From Gentiana macrophylla (taxonomy: Eukaryota; Streptophyta; Magnoliopsida; Gentianales; Gentianaceae), in contig CM047805.1 of NCBI GenBank assembly GCA_026214975.1, positions 4,278,001-4,342,000 of the forward strand: a DNA stretch of 64,000 bases, given 5' to 3'. Positions 33,979 to 44,105 of this stretch are shown here, one piece after another (the stretch's first letter is position 1; each line of letters begins with the position of its first letter). The position numbers were made by a program, and so were the translations under genes. Below the pieces are notes generated by a model. It searched no databases. It worked only from the letters and a program-made list of their open reading frames with translations, and was not told the DNA's origin.

Positions 33979-34850
33979 ATGTCTAACCGCTCCTCTCCTT
34001 CGGTTAATAGTTATGAACCACATCGCTGATGGTGTGGTCCCGAAAAGGCATGCCTCTTGTTTTCATAATGGCGTCCCGAGACATCTAAATTTTCGTCCGT
34101 TCTCTTACGATGGAGAAAGGCTTAAACTCTTGAAAAAAATTGATCGGTGGGGCGTAATCTAATCCGAGGTTGCGGGTGGAAAAAGTTGATAAGGACTCCA
34201 GGAGGTCGAGTAAACATTTCGATAGTTAGAGATTTCTTTGCGTCTCTCTTTGAGATAACGATGATAGCCTCATCTCAACTTATTACGATTAGGGAATCGT
34301 TATTTCATTTTCACGGTCATCATAAATCAAATCTATCAAATTCCACCATGTACTTTTGATGAAACCCACACTTGAGTTTCTTTGGGAACTTGGGGATGCG
34401 TATAATGTTGTAAACCGTCTTTGCGAAGCCTTTCGATTCGTATTTCCGTTGTTTGATCATAACTATGATTCTTCAACTCGGCTTTACCCCTCGTTTAAGG
34501 GCTTGAAGCGCTTCATTAATTCTCGGATCTATCCAACTAGAGATTTTTATGGGGTTACGGATGATGAGATCTTCTTTGTTGTATCGTTATTTGTAGGAGC
34601 ATACATTGATTGGGAGTTTTGATTTTTAAGGCGCAATTAATTTTGCGGTAGAAAGGCGTAATAGGGAAAACCGCTACCATTTGCACAGGTTATCTCTCAC
34701 CTTTGTATCAAATGAATCACGTGCTGAGTTTGCTCTTGGCGAGATTTTTCCATCTCGTGATTCTCGATTAGGATTACTTCGGTGGATACTCCCGGATGTT
34801 CATCTACGGTTTGATAATCGGTTAGAAGTTGTGTTGTTAAGATGGTAGTT
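33979..34850 (+). pseudogene. ORF3b of element B, paralogue of ORF3a
   Basis: ATG at 33979 (MSNRSSPSVNSYEPH) and frame-shifted coding to about 34850. Core GLKRFINSRIYPTRDFYGVT (about 34501-34560) parallels ORF3a IKRFISHTLYPTRHFTSFG, followed by DDEIFFVVSLFVGAYIDWEF; then LHRLSLTFVSNESRAEFALG-like and SRLGLLRWILPDVHLRFDNR (about 34765-34825). Upstream, IRTPGGRVNISIVRDFFASL corresponds to VVREFYA of A. Its own module lies 60-235 bp upstream. Function unknown. Confidence 0.5.
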
Positions 34851-35622
34851 GTTTAAATTAGTTGTTTAATTGTTTTTGTTGTTTGTTACTTTTATTTATA
34901 GTTTGTAATAGTGTTTAATATATATGTCATTTTCTTTAATCAAAATAATATATGGTTGCTAAAAATAAGAAATAATAATCAAAATCATATAAAATTTTAA
35001 TTTTATTTGCAACCTACTTTTATTTACTCACTTTGAACATCGGGACGATGTTAGTTAAGTAAGTGGGAGTGGAAGTAAGTTAGTAAATTAAAATTAAAAT
35101 TTTCTTATATAAATGTATACTTAATTGCTCAATACTTAGTTTAATTTTCTTGGAACAAAATAATTAGATAATATATAATTAATATGAATAAAAACAATAT
35201 AAATTGGTAAGAATAGATTTTAATTAAGTAAAATAAAGTAGATATATTATAATTATATTATATATGTCAATTTTAGATCTTTATAAGATTTTAAGTATAT
35301 GTAACTATACATAAATATTATCAAGTAAGTTTCATATGAAATTTTAGCAAATATATTTATATTTATAATGAATTTTTAGAATAATTTTCTTTGTAAAGCG
35401 AAATATGAATATGGAATCAGATTAGGAATGATGAGATTTTTGACACCACAAAATTACCTCAACCTTGATTAGAGTGATCAAGACCTCACTCGAAATAGCC
35501 CATTTTATCATAACCGACCACTTGGCTTATTTTGGTCTACATTTCCTAAAAATCCCACGAGTTTATGCGTCTTATGAAAGGAGATGATAGCACAGAAGCT
35601 AAGGATGGTGTATGCTGAGGTG

Positions 35623-35664
<42 letters not shown>

Positions 35665-36410
35665 GAACAAAGCACCATAATTACAGAGAATTAATCGAAT
35701 ACCAGGTATCTTCCTTATCTTTGATCGACAGATATCGGTAGTAGCTTCCAATGATTTGAGTGCAGTAGGGTGTTATCTAGAAACGTCCTATATCACTATG
35801 AGGTATAAAGCTCCCGATAAAAATTCGAATCATAAGATCTCAAGAATGATTACGAGTTTAAGGAAACCGGACTCGTAATTTTAGATCGAAAGAGTATTAC
35901 TCCGATCAATCTTGATGAAGCAATGCCTGTAAATTTGATTTTCTACACACACTCACGCTTTTAGTTCTTAATATTGAAAAAGAAGAGAGAAAATCTGAAA
36001 AATAGTTGGAAAAGGAGATATTATTAATCGAAACTGTTTTTGCCTCTTTCTCTTTTTGATTTCTTTTTCTATCTTTTCGATTAACCAATGTCCTATCCTA
36101 AAAAGCCATCTTGTCAATTACTTGACTTAGTCTTTGATTCCAAATATTTCATATAAGTTGAGATAGGAAAATAATTCTAGAATTTTAATTATATTTATTG
36201 AGTAGATTTTGTGAAATTCCATTTGAATAATAGTTGATAAATAATTTATCAAAGTTATCTACACTTTTTATCTTATTAATTTCTAAGAAAGATATAATTA
36301 ATATGTTTATAATATTGAAATGATATTTTACTAATTTAAAAATTGTATCTACCACTTATATTATTTTTATCGTAATTTTTATATATTACGCTTATTTTGC
36401 TCGAGGGCGA
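34851..36410 (+). other. 3' non-coding region of element B
   Basis: AT-rich, no supported gene. Holds poly(A) of about 37 nt (35623-35659) and the conserved 3' UTR motif (35741-35815). Ends in the polypurine tract. Confidence 0.5.
35741..35815 (+). other. Conserved 3' UTR motif, B copy
   Basis: CAATGATTTGAGTGCAGTAG, GGTGTTATCTAGAAACGTCC and ACTATGAGGTATAAAGCTCC occur in order. The same block is in D (44895-44977, partly repeated at 45000) and, reversed, twice in E (60011-60151). Confidence 0.6.
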
Positions 36411-36411
36411 T

Positions 36412-36434
36412 CAAAGAGCTAAGTGGGGAGTAGT
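36412..36434 (+). other. Polypurine tract of element B
   Basis: AAAGAGCTAAGTGGGGAGTAGT (about 36413-36434) directly precedes the 3' LTR. Confidence 0.75.
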
Positions 36435-38375
36435 TGATGTGTAACATTTATATGATAAAAATTACGATGTTTTTATATCGTTATCGACTCTTTTTATATA
36501 AAATATAAGTAATTATAACGAGATAATATTATAAAATATTAATAGCTATGAATAAATCTAAATACTATAAAAATCTAGTAAAAAATGATAAAAAGTTATA
36601 AATTTTGTACCGGGTTAATAACCGGAGTGTCGTGTCGATTCACGTAGGTATTTTTGGTATTTTTGAGACCTTAGGTAAACCAAGACCCAGTGGCGACATT
36701 TTGTGGAGTAAAATCATATCTTTTGAAGGAATAAAGGAAGTGCCACGAGATTTAAAGTTCAAGTGGATCGGTGGTTCGTGACGCCAGTATCAAGTTATAT
36801 TTTCAACGAACAAATGGCCCAGCAAAAGGCAATTTCTGAAAAAGAAGTCTTCATGGAAGTTATAGATCTCCTCAAGAGCTTTCCAGCGCATCTTGAATTA
36901 TGTCATTTGGAGATCAGAGCTCAAGTTATGATTTTATCAAGTTTCGGATTAAGATTGGAAAAAATCTATCCGGATCGATCCGATTTACCTCGGATCGATC
37001 CGAGGAGGCATAATGATTATCCAGCATGTGGCCCTGCGAGAGAATATCCTGGGATAATATTTTTATTCCCGGATCGATCCGGCCCTTTTCGGATCGATCC
37101 GGCAAAGGAAAAAAATTGCCTATAAAAAGGCGGCATTGCGAGGCACAAAAGGGTACCCAATATATTTCTTTTACCTCTTTCTAGTAGTAGTAGTATGTAT
37201 ATATATAGGCCTTATGCCATAAATAAAGTAGTATCGTCATAATGCTCGAGAAATTATCAAGAAGATCAATGTTGTTGAAGTTGTTGTAGCATCAGGGCGA
37301 ATACATCTTACGATCAATCGTTGTAATCGGGTAAAATTTCTAAAGTATTTATGTTTATTATGTTTGTTTTTATCTTTTTAGTATAATGTTAGTAGGCTAA
37401 ATCTAATAACTAGCCAAAGTTATGTAATCGTTTTATTTCGATCCTTTCGGTAAAGGAATGTTGTCTAAGTAAAATTGAATAAAATTGAGCTAATTGAATC
37501 TTTTCTATTGATAAAGTTTGACTTGAAAGAATTCATAATCTAATTATGAATTGGCGCCTCGTAATTAAGTTATGAACTTCGTTAATAGAAAAACCGGAGG
37601 GTAAAAATTGGCGAGTGAAAGCGTGACAACGGAATCAATTTCCTATTCGAAGCGATTTGTCCTAAAAGATAAATCTTATTAAAATTTGTACTCAAGATCG
37701 TAATAATGTTAAAATCATCGATTAATTGAAACTTAAACCGGAAAGTTGAATCGCCCGGCCTTGACAACCGGAGCCTTTAAATAAAATTGACCGTTTGTGA
37801 TGAGCGGAATGACTCCTTTTATTCAAAGGTAGAATCGTACTCGGGACTGTTCGGAAAAAACCGTATGATTGTGGATTTGGGTGATGACAATGGACATATG
37901 ACAATTTAAATGCGCTAATGTGAGGACGAATTGTTAACCTTAGAGTACACCGTTTCATTTACTCAATTGAACCTAAAGATCGAGCACATTCCATTCCTTT
38001 GAAAAGATCGTATAAATCAATTATATAAACTTTGGCTAGTTCTCTAATAATATATTTGGCATCTATATATTTATATCTATATATATACTTTGCAACTTAT
38101 GCACATCTATATATATTTATATATCTATATATATTATATTAGAATAAAATTTTAATTTACGTATTTATTTTATGTTGACTAGAATAGTAGTGATACGTGT
38201 TATAAAATTGCGGTTTAGATCGAGTTAATAAAAGCTCTTTGGTGTTTAACCACACTTAGAAGAATTACAAAGTTCCACGAGGATACGATACTCGACTCAC
38301 CATACTAGCACTCTGAGTTTGACCCGATACTTTGTCGGTTAAGGGGTAGTATTAGCACTAGAAAAGGCCACGTCA
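36435..38375 (+). repeat. 3' LTR of element B
   Basis: Starts TGATGTGTAACATTTATATG and ends GGCCACGTCA, followed by the CCTAG duplication. About 1.94 kb. Nearly identical to the 5' LTR; most differences are 1-2 nt indels. TATA CCTATAAAAAGG near 37119-37130. Confidence 0.9.
36971..37101 (+). promoter_or_regulatory. Two dyad pairs (B type) in 3' LTR
   Basis: CGGATCGATCCG at 36971 and 36991 (20 bp apart); CCGGATCGATCCGG (37069-37082) and CGGATCGATCCG (37090-37101), 20 bp apart here because one T is missing against the 5' LTR. Confidence 0.7.
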
Positions 38376-38380
38376 CCTAG

Positions 38381-38830
38381 TACAAACCATGACATACATT
38401 AAACTGCCCACTGTCTTGGGGCCTACTTCAGTCCATACAAGGACTTCTTCAACTTGCAAACATATCCTTCCTTGCCAGGGACTTGGAAACCCTCTGGCTG
38501 AGTCATATAAATTTATTTATCTACATCTCCATGTAGAAAAGTTGTCTTCACATCTAATTGCTCAAGTTCAAGATTCTGATGTGCCACTATTGCTAATAGC
38601 ACCCTGATGGAAGTCTGTCTGACCACTAGAGAAAATATCTCTTCATAGTCTACCCCATCTTTCTGACTGAACCCTCTGGCAACCAAACGTGCCTTATATC
38701 TAATAGCCTCTACAGATGTAATTCCTTCCTTTTTCTTGAAGATCCATTTGCAGTTGACCACTCTTCTATCATGTGGTTGTTTGACTAGATCCCAAGTCTA
38801 ATTCTTCTGAAGTGACTCCATTTAATCTCT
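38381..38830 (-). pseudogene. Copia reverse transcriptase, N-terminal part with internal deletion
   Basis: Minus strand: VVNCKWIFKKKEG (about 38765-38727), YKARLVARGFSQKDGVDYEE, LEQLDVKTTFLHGDVDK, then TQPEGFQVPGKEGYVCKLKK and SLYGLK, where CAG has become TAG. Soon after APRQW the sequence jumps to GSLMYVMVCTR, the end of RT. The segment with the catalytic YVDD is deleted, probably 0.3-0.4 kb. At 38376 the frame is cut by element B and resumes at 22690. Confidence 0.85.
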
Positions 38831-39240
38831 CATGAGTCATGGCAGCAAGCTATTGAGATGCCTCAGAACATGTCACAGCTTCCCTGTAAGTGTTTGGTTC
38901 TAAACAATCCACTTCTTCAGCTACCTGTAGTGCATATCCAGCCATGTCCTCCTCAAGCCCATATCTCCTTGGGGTCTGATATTGTTCCTTCTAGCTCTGC
39001 TGAGAGCTATACTCTGCTGACCAACATCAGCTGTTTGAGTATATCTTGACCCCAATCGTGATGGTTTGGATACATTGAGTCTTTGGCTATCCTGCTTGAG
39101 TCTTTCAATTGGTGAGACTCTACTTGAAGCTCAACTTTGTTTGTCAACACTCTCGATTTGGTTCCAATTTTGATTCAGATGTGGCCCTCACAGATGAGTT
39201 AAGCATAGAATTTTCATCAAAGACTACACTCCTGGTGAGT
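38831..39240 (-). pseudogene. Copia integrase-RT linker, fused to gag by deletion
   Basis: Minus strand SVVFDENSMLNSSVRATSES (about 39226-39165), the segment after the integrase core, also present at 10287-10560. Immediately upstream is the gag zinc knuckle, so protease and integrase (about 2 kb) are missing, and the join is in frame. Confidence 0.75.
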
Positions 39241-39795
39241 ACCCTACTGCTTCTTCTATTTGGACATCCATTTTCCCAATGTCCCTGCTTCTTGCAGTAA
39301 TTACAGACATCCTTAGCTTTAGGACCCTTTGAATTCTTCTTGGATTTCTTCTTTCCAGAATTACCTGGACCCCTGCTGACTCCACTGTCCACTAATCCAG
39401 CAGACTAATTGTCTGTCCCAGAGCTAAATTCCATATGACATAGCTTTCGAGCATGGAGTGATGGCCTCACATCCTCCAATGACAATGAGTCCTTCCTAAC
39501 AATAAAGCACTGCACAAAATTCTCATATGACGTAGGCAATAATACAAGTAGGATCAATGTTGCATTCTCATCTTCAAACTTCACATCAATATTCCTTAGA
39601 TCAAGCAATATTGTGTTCAGCTAATCTAAATGATCCCTCTGCTGAGTGCCCTCATGAATCTTTAGGCTGAACAAACGTTGTTTCAATAACAACTTGTTGG
39701 TTAGAGACTTTGTCATGTACAGACTCTCAAGCTTGGACCACAGCTTCTCTGTTGTGTCCTCTTCAGCAACCTCTATGATAGTATCATCTGACAAG
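39240..39795 (-). pseudogene. Copia gag, C-terminal part
   Basis: UBN2-type copia Gag. From the D insertion leftward: SDDTIIEVAEEDTTEKLWSK (39790-39731), LESLYMTKSLTNKLLLKQRL, then VLLPTSYENFVQCFIVRK (about 39550-39497), and a CCHC zinc knuckle CNYCKKQGHWENGC (C-X2-C-X4-H-X4-C, about 39305-39264). RNA-binding structural protein. A stop lies near 39620 and another near 39405. Confidence 0.8.
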
Positions 39796-42482
39796 TGATG
39801 ACGGAAAAATTCACCGTTATTTTTATAACTTTTCAACCCGTTTCTGATATCATTTCGAGTATTTTTATATCAGTTCGAGTCATTAATTCCTATGTTTCAT
39901 CTAAATATGTTAGTAGTAGTTATTATATAAAATATCGTATTTTTAGCGTGTTTTTATAGTTTTTGTACCGGTTTAGTAACCGGTGTGTCGTGTCGGATTT
40001 ACGTTTGGTATTTTGGTGGTTCATTGCAGGATCATAAGTGGACCAAAATCCTACGTAACGACATGTTTTGAGCCTTAAAGGAGGTATGTTAAGGTTAGAA
40101 GAAGGTGCCACAAGCTTACGAGTTCAAACGGAGCAAATTTTCCTAAGTACTTAAACCGTAATTTATTTTCAATGGAGATTTGACCCAGCTTAGAGGCATT
40201 TTCAGGGGATGACTTCTTAATGAAAGTTGTAGATCTTCACATAAGCTTTCCAACGCACTTTGAATCACGTCAATTGGAGGTCTACAACTCAAATAGTAGT
40301 CAAGTGACTAACCGATTCGGATTAGTAAAAATCCCGAAATATCTTCGTAATACGAATGGCTCATCAAAACGACATTTTCTGAAGAAGTTTCCTTAATAAA
40401 AGTTGTATATCTTCAAGAAAGCTTTCCAATGGATTTTGAATCAAGTCAATCGGACTTCTACAACTCAAATGGTGGTCATGTGGCTAATTGATTTGTATTA
40501 GGGAAAATGTCGCAAAACGTTCGGAGTATGAATTGCTTATCAAGACGGCGTTTTCTAAAGAAGAGTCCTTCATGAAAGTTGAAGAATTTTCCGAGAGCTT
40601 AATTTTGACGTTTGAATCATAATTTTTGGAGGTCTACAACTCAAGATATGAATTTTAGAAGTTTTATTACAAATAAATACACAATCGAAGGATCTAGATC
40701 CAGCTGAGTCATAAGCAATGATGGATACCGGACCGATCCGGCACCAATCCGGACCGGTCCGGCCTCAACATTTGCTTATATATACAGAGTCTTGGATGCA
40801 GAGAACATTGCCCCCTTCTTCCCCTCCTTTCTCCATCTTTTCCCTTCTTTATTTTATGTTGTTGGGGGCCTATAAATTAGATATATATGTAGTTATAATG
40901 TCGGTGTAATAACCCGACTAGTTATCGTATTAATATAATTTCGTTTCCGTTTTTCTTTTATTGCTTTCTTTCATTTTTATACAATTAGTATAAATATATA
41001 TATATATACGTATATTATATATATCTATATCTATATATATCTTTATATATATCTATACGTATATCTATATAGCTGTAGTTATTTTATTTCCGTTTTGTTT
41101 TCTTTCGTTTTGTTTCTTTTCTTTCTTGTTATTTATATATATATATATCTATATATACGCATATATATCTATATACTAGTATTTATATATATATGTATGT
41201 ATTTAGATATATATTTATATTTCGTTGTTATTTCCGTTGTTATGAATAGCTAAAATAGTCACATAGCTGAATCATGTAAAATTTGGTGAAATCAACCTTT
41301 GGAAGATAAAATAGGGAGTGTGTAGTGCTTTTTATTGTTATATCTCACATATTTCACGTCTTAGAACTTGTTATAACGGATTTGGGCTAGATTAGCTACC
41401 TAGGTCAAAAATCACACACATCATTCTTGAGAGTTGTTCAGAGAGAATGGTGTGGGAAAAAGGGTTCTAAGACCGGGCGGTAAAACATAGGGGTTTTTAG
41501 GTCGTGAATTCAGGCTGCGCTCATCAATGTATTATTATCAACATAATAACTTGAATGTGGTAGTCTAGATTAGTGTAGTTTAGTGTTAGACCCCGGGGTT
41601 GAACTATGAAGTGCCGGGTGGTTCTTGAGCCAACGATGACAAGTTGTTTCACGGAGTCTTTCGGGTAGACCATGGATTAGGTAAAGCTTCGGTTTATCGC
41701 TTTGACACATTCGCGTTAAGATGTTTGGTGTAATACGTTGATGAGTATGAATCGGTAGTCACGCCGACCGAGTAATTTTGGACTTGTTTCCATAACGAGG
41801 TTATATCAAGCGTCTCACGAGACTTAATCATGTTAGGATAATCGGTTTTCTAAAAAAGAGAATTAGTTAACCTCACATAGGATGTTGAAGGAGAGTTGTT
41901 GAGATCTTAACATCGAATTAGAGCACGCACCCGTGAGATTGAATGTGAGAGTTCATTTGTTATAATGTACACTTCCAGTTTTGTCTATCCGTAGGGTTGA
42001 AATTAGCTATTTTGATCATGGTTCGGCTATGTCCTTTATTCTCTCTTTTAAAACCCTTTCAAACCTAGTAGTTTAACTTTCTTCTTTCCTACTCCCTTTA
42101 GACTCGTTAACTTTATTCTCTCCTTACTCCCTTTAGACTCGTTAACTTTCTTCTCTCCTTACTCCCTTTAGACTCGTTAATCTTCTTCTCTTCTTACTCT
42201 CTTTGAAACCTAGTAGTTTAACTTTCTTTCTCTCTTCTCTCTCTTTAGACTCGTTAATAAAATCTACTTTAGTATCGTAACAAAAATTCCACAGCTTTGA
42301 TCGCCTAGACTAAGAAACACGTTCACTTTGGTACTCACAACCACGTTTCCCTGTGGGATCGACCTCGTACTCCTGTAGCTATCCTAACAATCTGACCCGG
42401 TACTCTGCTGGTTAGAGAGTTAGTTTACCCTGATTTTGAGTCTTTATAAATGTATTTTAGAGGGGTAAATTCAAGCTCATCA
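39796..42482 (+). repeat. 5' LTR of element D
   Basis: Starts TGATGACGGAAAAATTCACC and ends TTCAAGCTCATCA, giving TGATGA/TCATCA inverted ends. About 2.69 kb. TATA-like GCTTATATATACAGAG near 40774-40789. A series of near-repeats (AGTTGTAGATCTTC..., about 40220, 40390, 40575) lies upstream of the dyads. Tandem CTTACTCCCTTTAGACTCGT units at 42090-42260. (TATATC)n at 40990-41220. Confidence 0.9.
40728..40762 (+). promoter_or_regulatory. Dyad pair (D type) upstream of TATA, 5' LTR
   Basis: CCGGACCGATCCGG (40728-40741) and CCGGACCGGTCCGG (40749-40762, perfect palindrome), centres 21 bp apart. TATA begins about 14 bp downstream. Confidence 0.65.
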
Positions 42483-42487
42483 AAAAT

Positions 42488-42505
42488 TGGCGCCGTTGCC
42501 GGGGA
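42488..42505 (+). other. Primer-binding site of D, tRNA-Asp(GUC)
   Basis: TGGCGCCGTTGCCGGGGA starts 5 nt after the LTR and is a full match to the complement of the plant tRNA-Asp(GUC) 3' end. Confidence 0.9.
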
Positions 42506-42803
42506 AATATGTGATATTGTTGTGATATCTTGTAAGTGAACCGAAGGCTTGGGCCTAGGTTTTTTATTATCTTTATTTTATTTTTCGATAAGAGTCTTGG
42601 GATGCTGAAGTGATATTGTCTTGAACTCAGTTTGAATACGACTTTGGTACTTAACCCAATCTCTTTACGGGGTTGTTATATTAGGTTGATATCTTGTAAG
42701 TCCAGCTAGAACTGGGGCTTAGGGCCTTCGGCTACCATATAAAAAAAAAGAAATTTTTTATTGTTTTCTTGTTGTTTTCTGAGATCTTGCAGTTTGAGCT
42801 TAA

Positions 42804-43751
42804 ATGGATGAATTTTTCAATCAATACCACTCACCTGAACAACAATACCTCTACCAACCTTATCAACAACAGTTCGTGTCTGAGCCTCAGTATCAACAGC
42901 GGAGTAACCAAGGTTCTTGGTCCTATAATTGCCCTAGTGCATACCCGGATCAGAATTATGGTTATTCGAGTTATGAACCACAATATTATGAGGGTTATCC
43001 GAACCCTAGTGCTTATCAGGATTATGGTGTTCATACTCAGCACGTTGATAGCTTCACCCAGATTCAGCCACCTGATCAGTGTCTGGAATGGCAAGAGGAC
43101 TACTACTCACCTCCAATGAATCAAAGTCAGTATGATCAGTTTTCCCCCCTGCCACAAGAAGACCTCACCGACATTCAAATGGAGCAGATTACTCTTTTGG
43201 ACGAGAATTTGATTCAATTAAAGAAGGATATGCAAGAGTTCGATAGAAGTACTGACGCCGCCATAAGAAATCTTCAAGACAAGGTGGGGAAATTGATTGA
43301 ATTAGTGAGGTATGTGAAAGAGGCAGAGACATGTGAGGTGGTTAAGGATGATGATGTTATCACTGAAGAAGTTCAGTCGAGAAAAAGGTTGAGGATTGAT
43401 TTGCTATAATGAGATTTTGAGTTAGAGGAGCAAGAGATTGATCGGCCATCTTCGGTAAAGCCACCGGGAAAGTTGGTAATAGTTGATATGATGGTCCCGG
43501 ATTACTATATTCGTCCACTCTGTGAGGATGAATTTTCGGCGATTCAGTTCATATACTCCCCAATGGATGAGCTTTATGGTTATTTTCAAAAGAAGATGGT
43601 TCGACAGGCTGATAAAAGAAGATTCTCTGGCTGGGAGGAGATAACATCGAGGGCCAAACGAGGTACGTTTCTAGACAATACAATTTCAATGGTTCTCGCA
43701 TTGTTAATTTTTCTTAAGCTATTGATCTTCTTGAGTTCGGATTTTGGTTGA
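42804..43751 (+). pseudogene. Gln/Tyr-rich coiled-coil ORF of element D
   Basis: ATG at 42804 (MDEFFNQYHSPEQQYLYQPY). Open to 43409: Gln/Tyr/Pro-rich low-complexity N-terminus (about residues 5-115), then a coiled coil (LLDENLIQLKKDMQEFD, then IRNLQDKVGKLIELVRYVK). Beside element 1 there is a frameshift near 43375 and the acidic middle has lost roughly 0.5 kb. The C-terminal part resumes at 43473 with VPDYYIRPLCEDEF and GWEEITSRAKRGTF, ending in a hydrophobic stretch (MVLALLIFLKLLIFL) at 43751. Function unknown; retention of one ORF in two non-autonomous elements suggests a role in mobility. Confidence 0.65.
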
Positions 43752-43785
43752 TTGAGTCTGTTTAGAGTCAACATGTCGAGCAAAC

Positions 43786-43820
43786 GACGTTAAACAAAAG
43801 CGCTACCGGGAGGCAGCCCG
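43786..43820 (+). other. Conserved post-ORF motif, D copy
   Basis: GACGTTAAACAAAAGCGC then GGGAGGCAGCCC, the same block as in element 1 and E. Confidence 0.65.
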
Positions 43821-43854
43821 ATAATAAAGATAATTTGAATAAGCCCTGTATGAA

Positions 43855-44000
43855 AGATGAACACAAAGCACAACCAAGTCTCAGGATGAATGTTTGAATG
43901 TCATTAAAAGGAACGATTAGGTGGTTATCCGAAAATCCCTATGGAGAAAAAAGAAAAAATTCGAATGCATCATTTCTTGGACTTAGGTTATTGAACCCTT
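43855..44000 (+). pseudogene. Remnant of small ORF shared with B
   Basis: Nucleotide match to B 31165-31290 (for example CGATTAGGTGGTTATCCGAA in both). Reads, across frames, a degraded form of the peptide ECLN..K.ERLGGYPKIPM. Shows that D derives from a longer element with a gene downstream of integrase. Confidence 0.5.
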
Positions 44001-44009
44001 GAGGATCTG

Positions 44010-44022
44010 GGTATAAAAGACT
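44010..44022 (+). promoter_or_regulatory. TATA-like sequence in D internal region
   Basis: GGTATAAAAGACT, followed by pyrimidine-rich CTCTCTCACTAC. It lies where B and E have their internal ORF3 promoters, but no dyad pair or ORF3 is seen here. Weak evidence. Confidence 0.25.
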
Positions 44023-44072
44023 CAATACTCTCTCACTACATTTCATTTTATGATCTAGTCTGTTTCAAACTG

Positions 44073-44105
44073 GTCGTTGTAGTATAGTGGTGAGTATTCC
44101 CGCCT
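44073..44105 (+). other. 5' half of tRNA-Asp(GUC), 33 nt
   Basis: GTCGTTGTAGTATAGTGG followed by TGAGTATTCCCGCCT matches nucleotides 1-33 of plant tRNA-Asp(GUC), from memory, and stops exactly before the GUC anticodon. The A box (TAGTATAGTGG) is present; the anticodon, T arm, B box and 3' acceptor strand are absent, so this is not a functional tRNA gene. Element D uses tRNA-Asp as primer. Confidence 0.85.

Larger units (their letters stand above)
22696..38375 (+). mobile_element. Element B: full-length Athila-like Ty3/gypsy retrotransposon
   Basis: LTRs 22696-24633 and 36435-38375; perfect 5-bp target duplication CCTAG (22691-22695 and 38376-38380). About 15.7 kb with gag, protease, RT, RNase H, integrase, a small extra ORF and two ORF3 paralogues. 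Domain wording (CDLGA protease, MLERLSGHKYSCFLDGYS in RT, LVLNWEKCHLMVSEGIVLGH) is that of the Athila clade. All long ORFs carry many frameshifts although the LTRs are nearly identical. Confidence 0.9.

Noticed and set aside
22696..38375. Element B as an endogenous pararetrovirus
   Set aside because: It has long LTRs, a polypurine tract, an integrase and a 5-bp target duplication; pararetroviruses lack integrase and LTRs.
42831..43094. Ile/Arg-rich minus-strand open frame, possible membrane protein
   Set aside because: Antisense of the Gln/Tyr-rich D ORF; composition follows from codon complement.
44073..44105. Complete tRNA-Asp gene
   Set aside because: Only the first 33 nt are present; anticodon, T arm, B box and 3' acceptor strand are missing.
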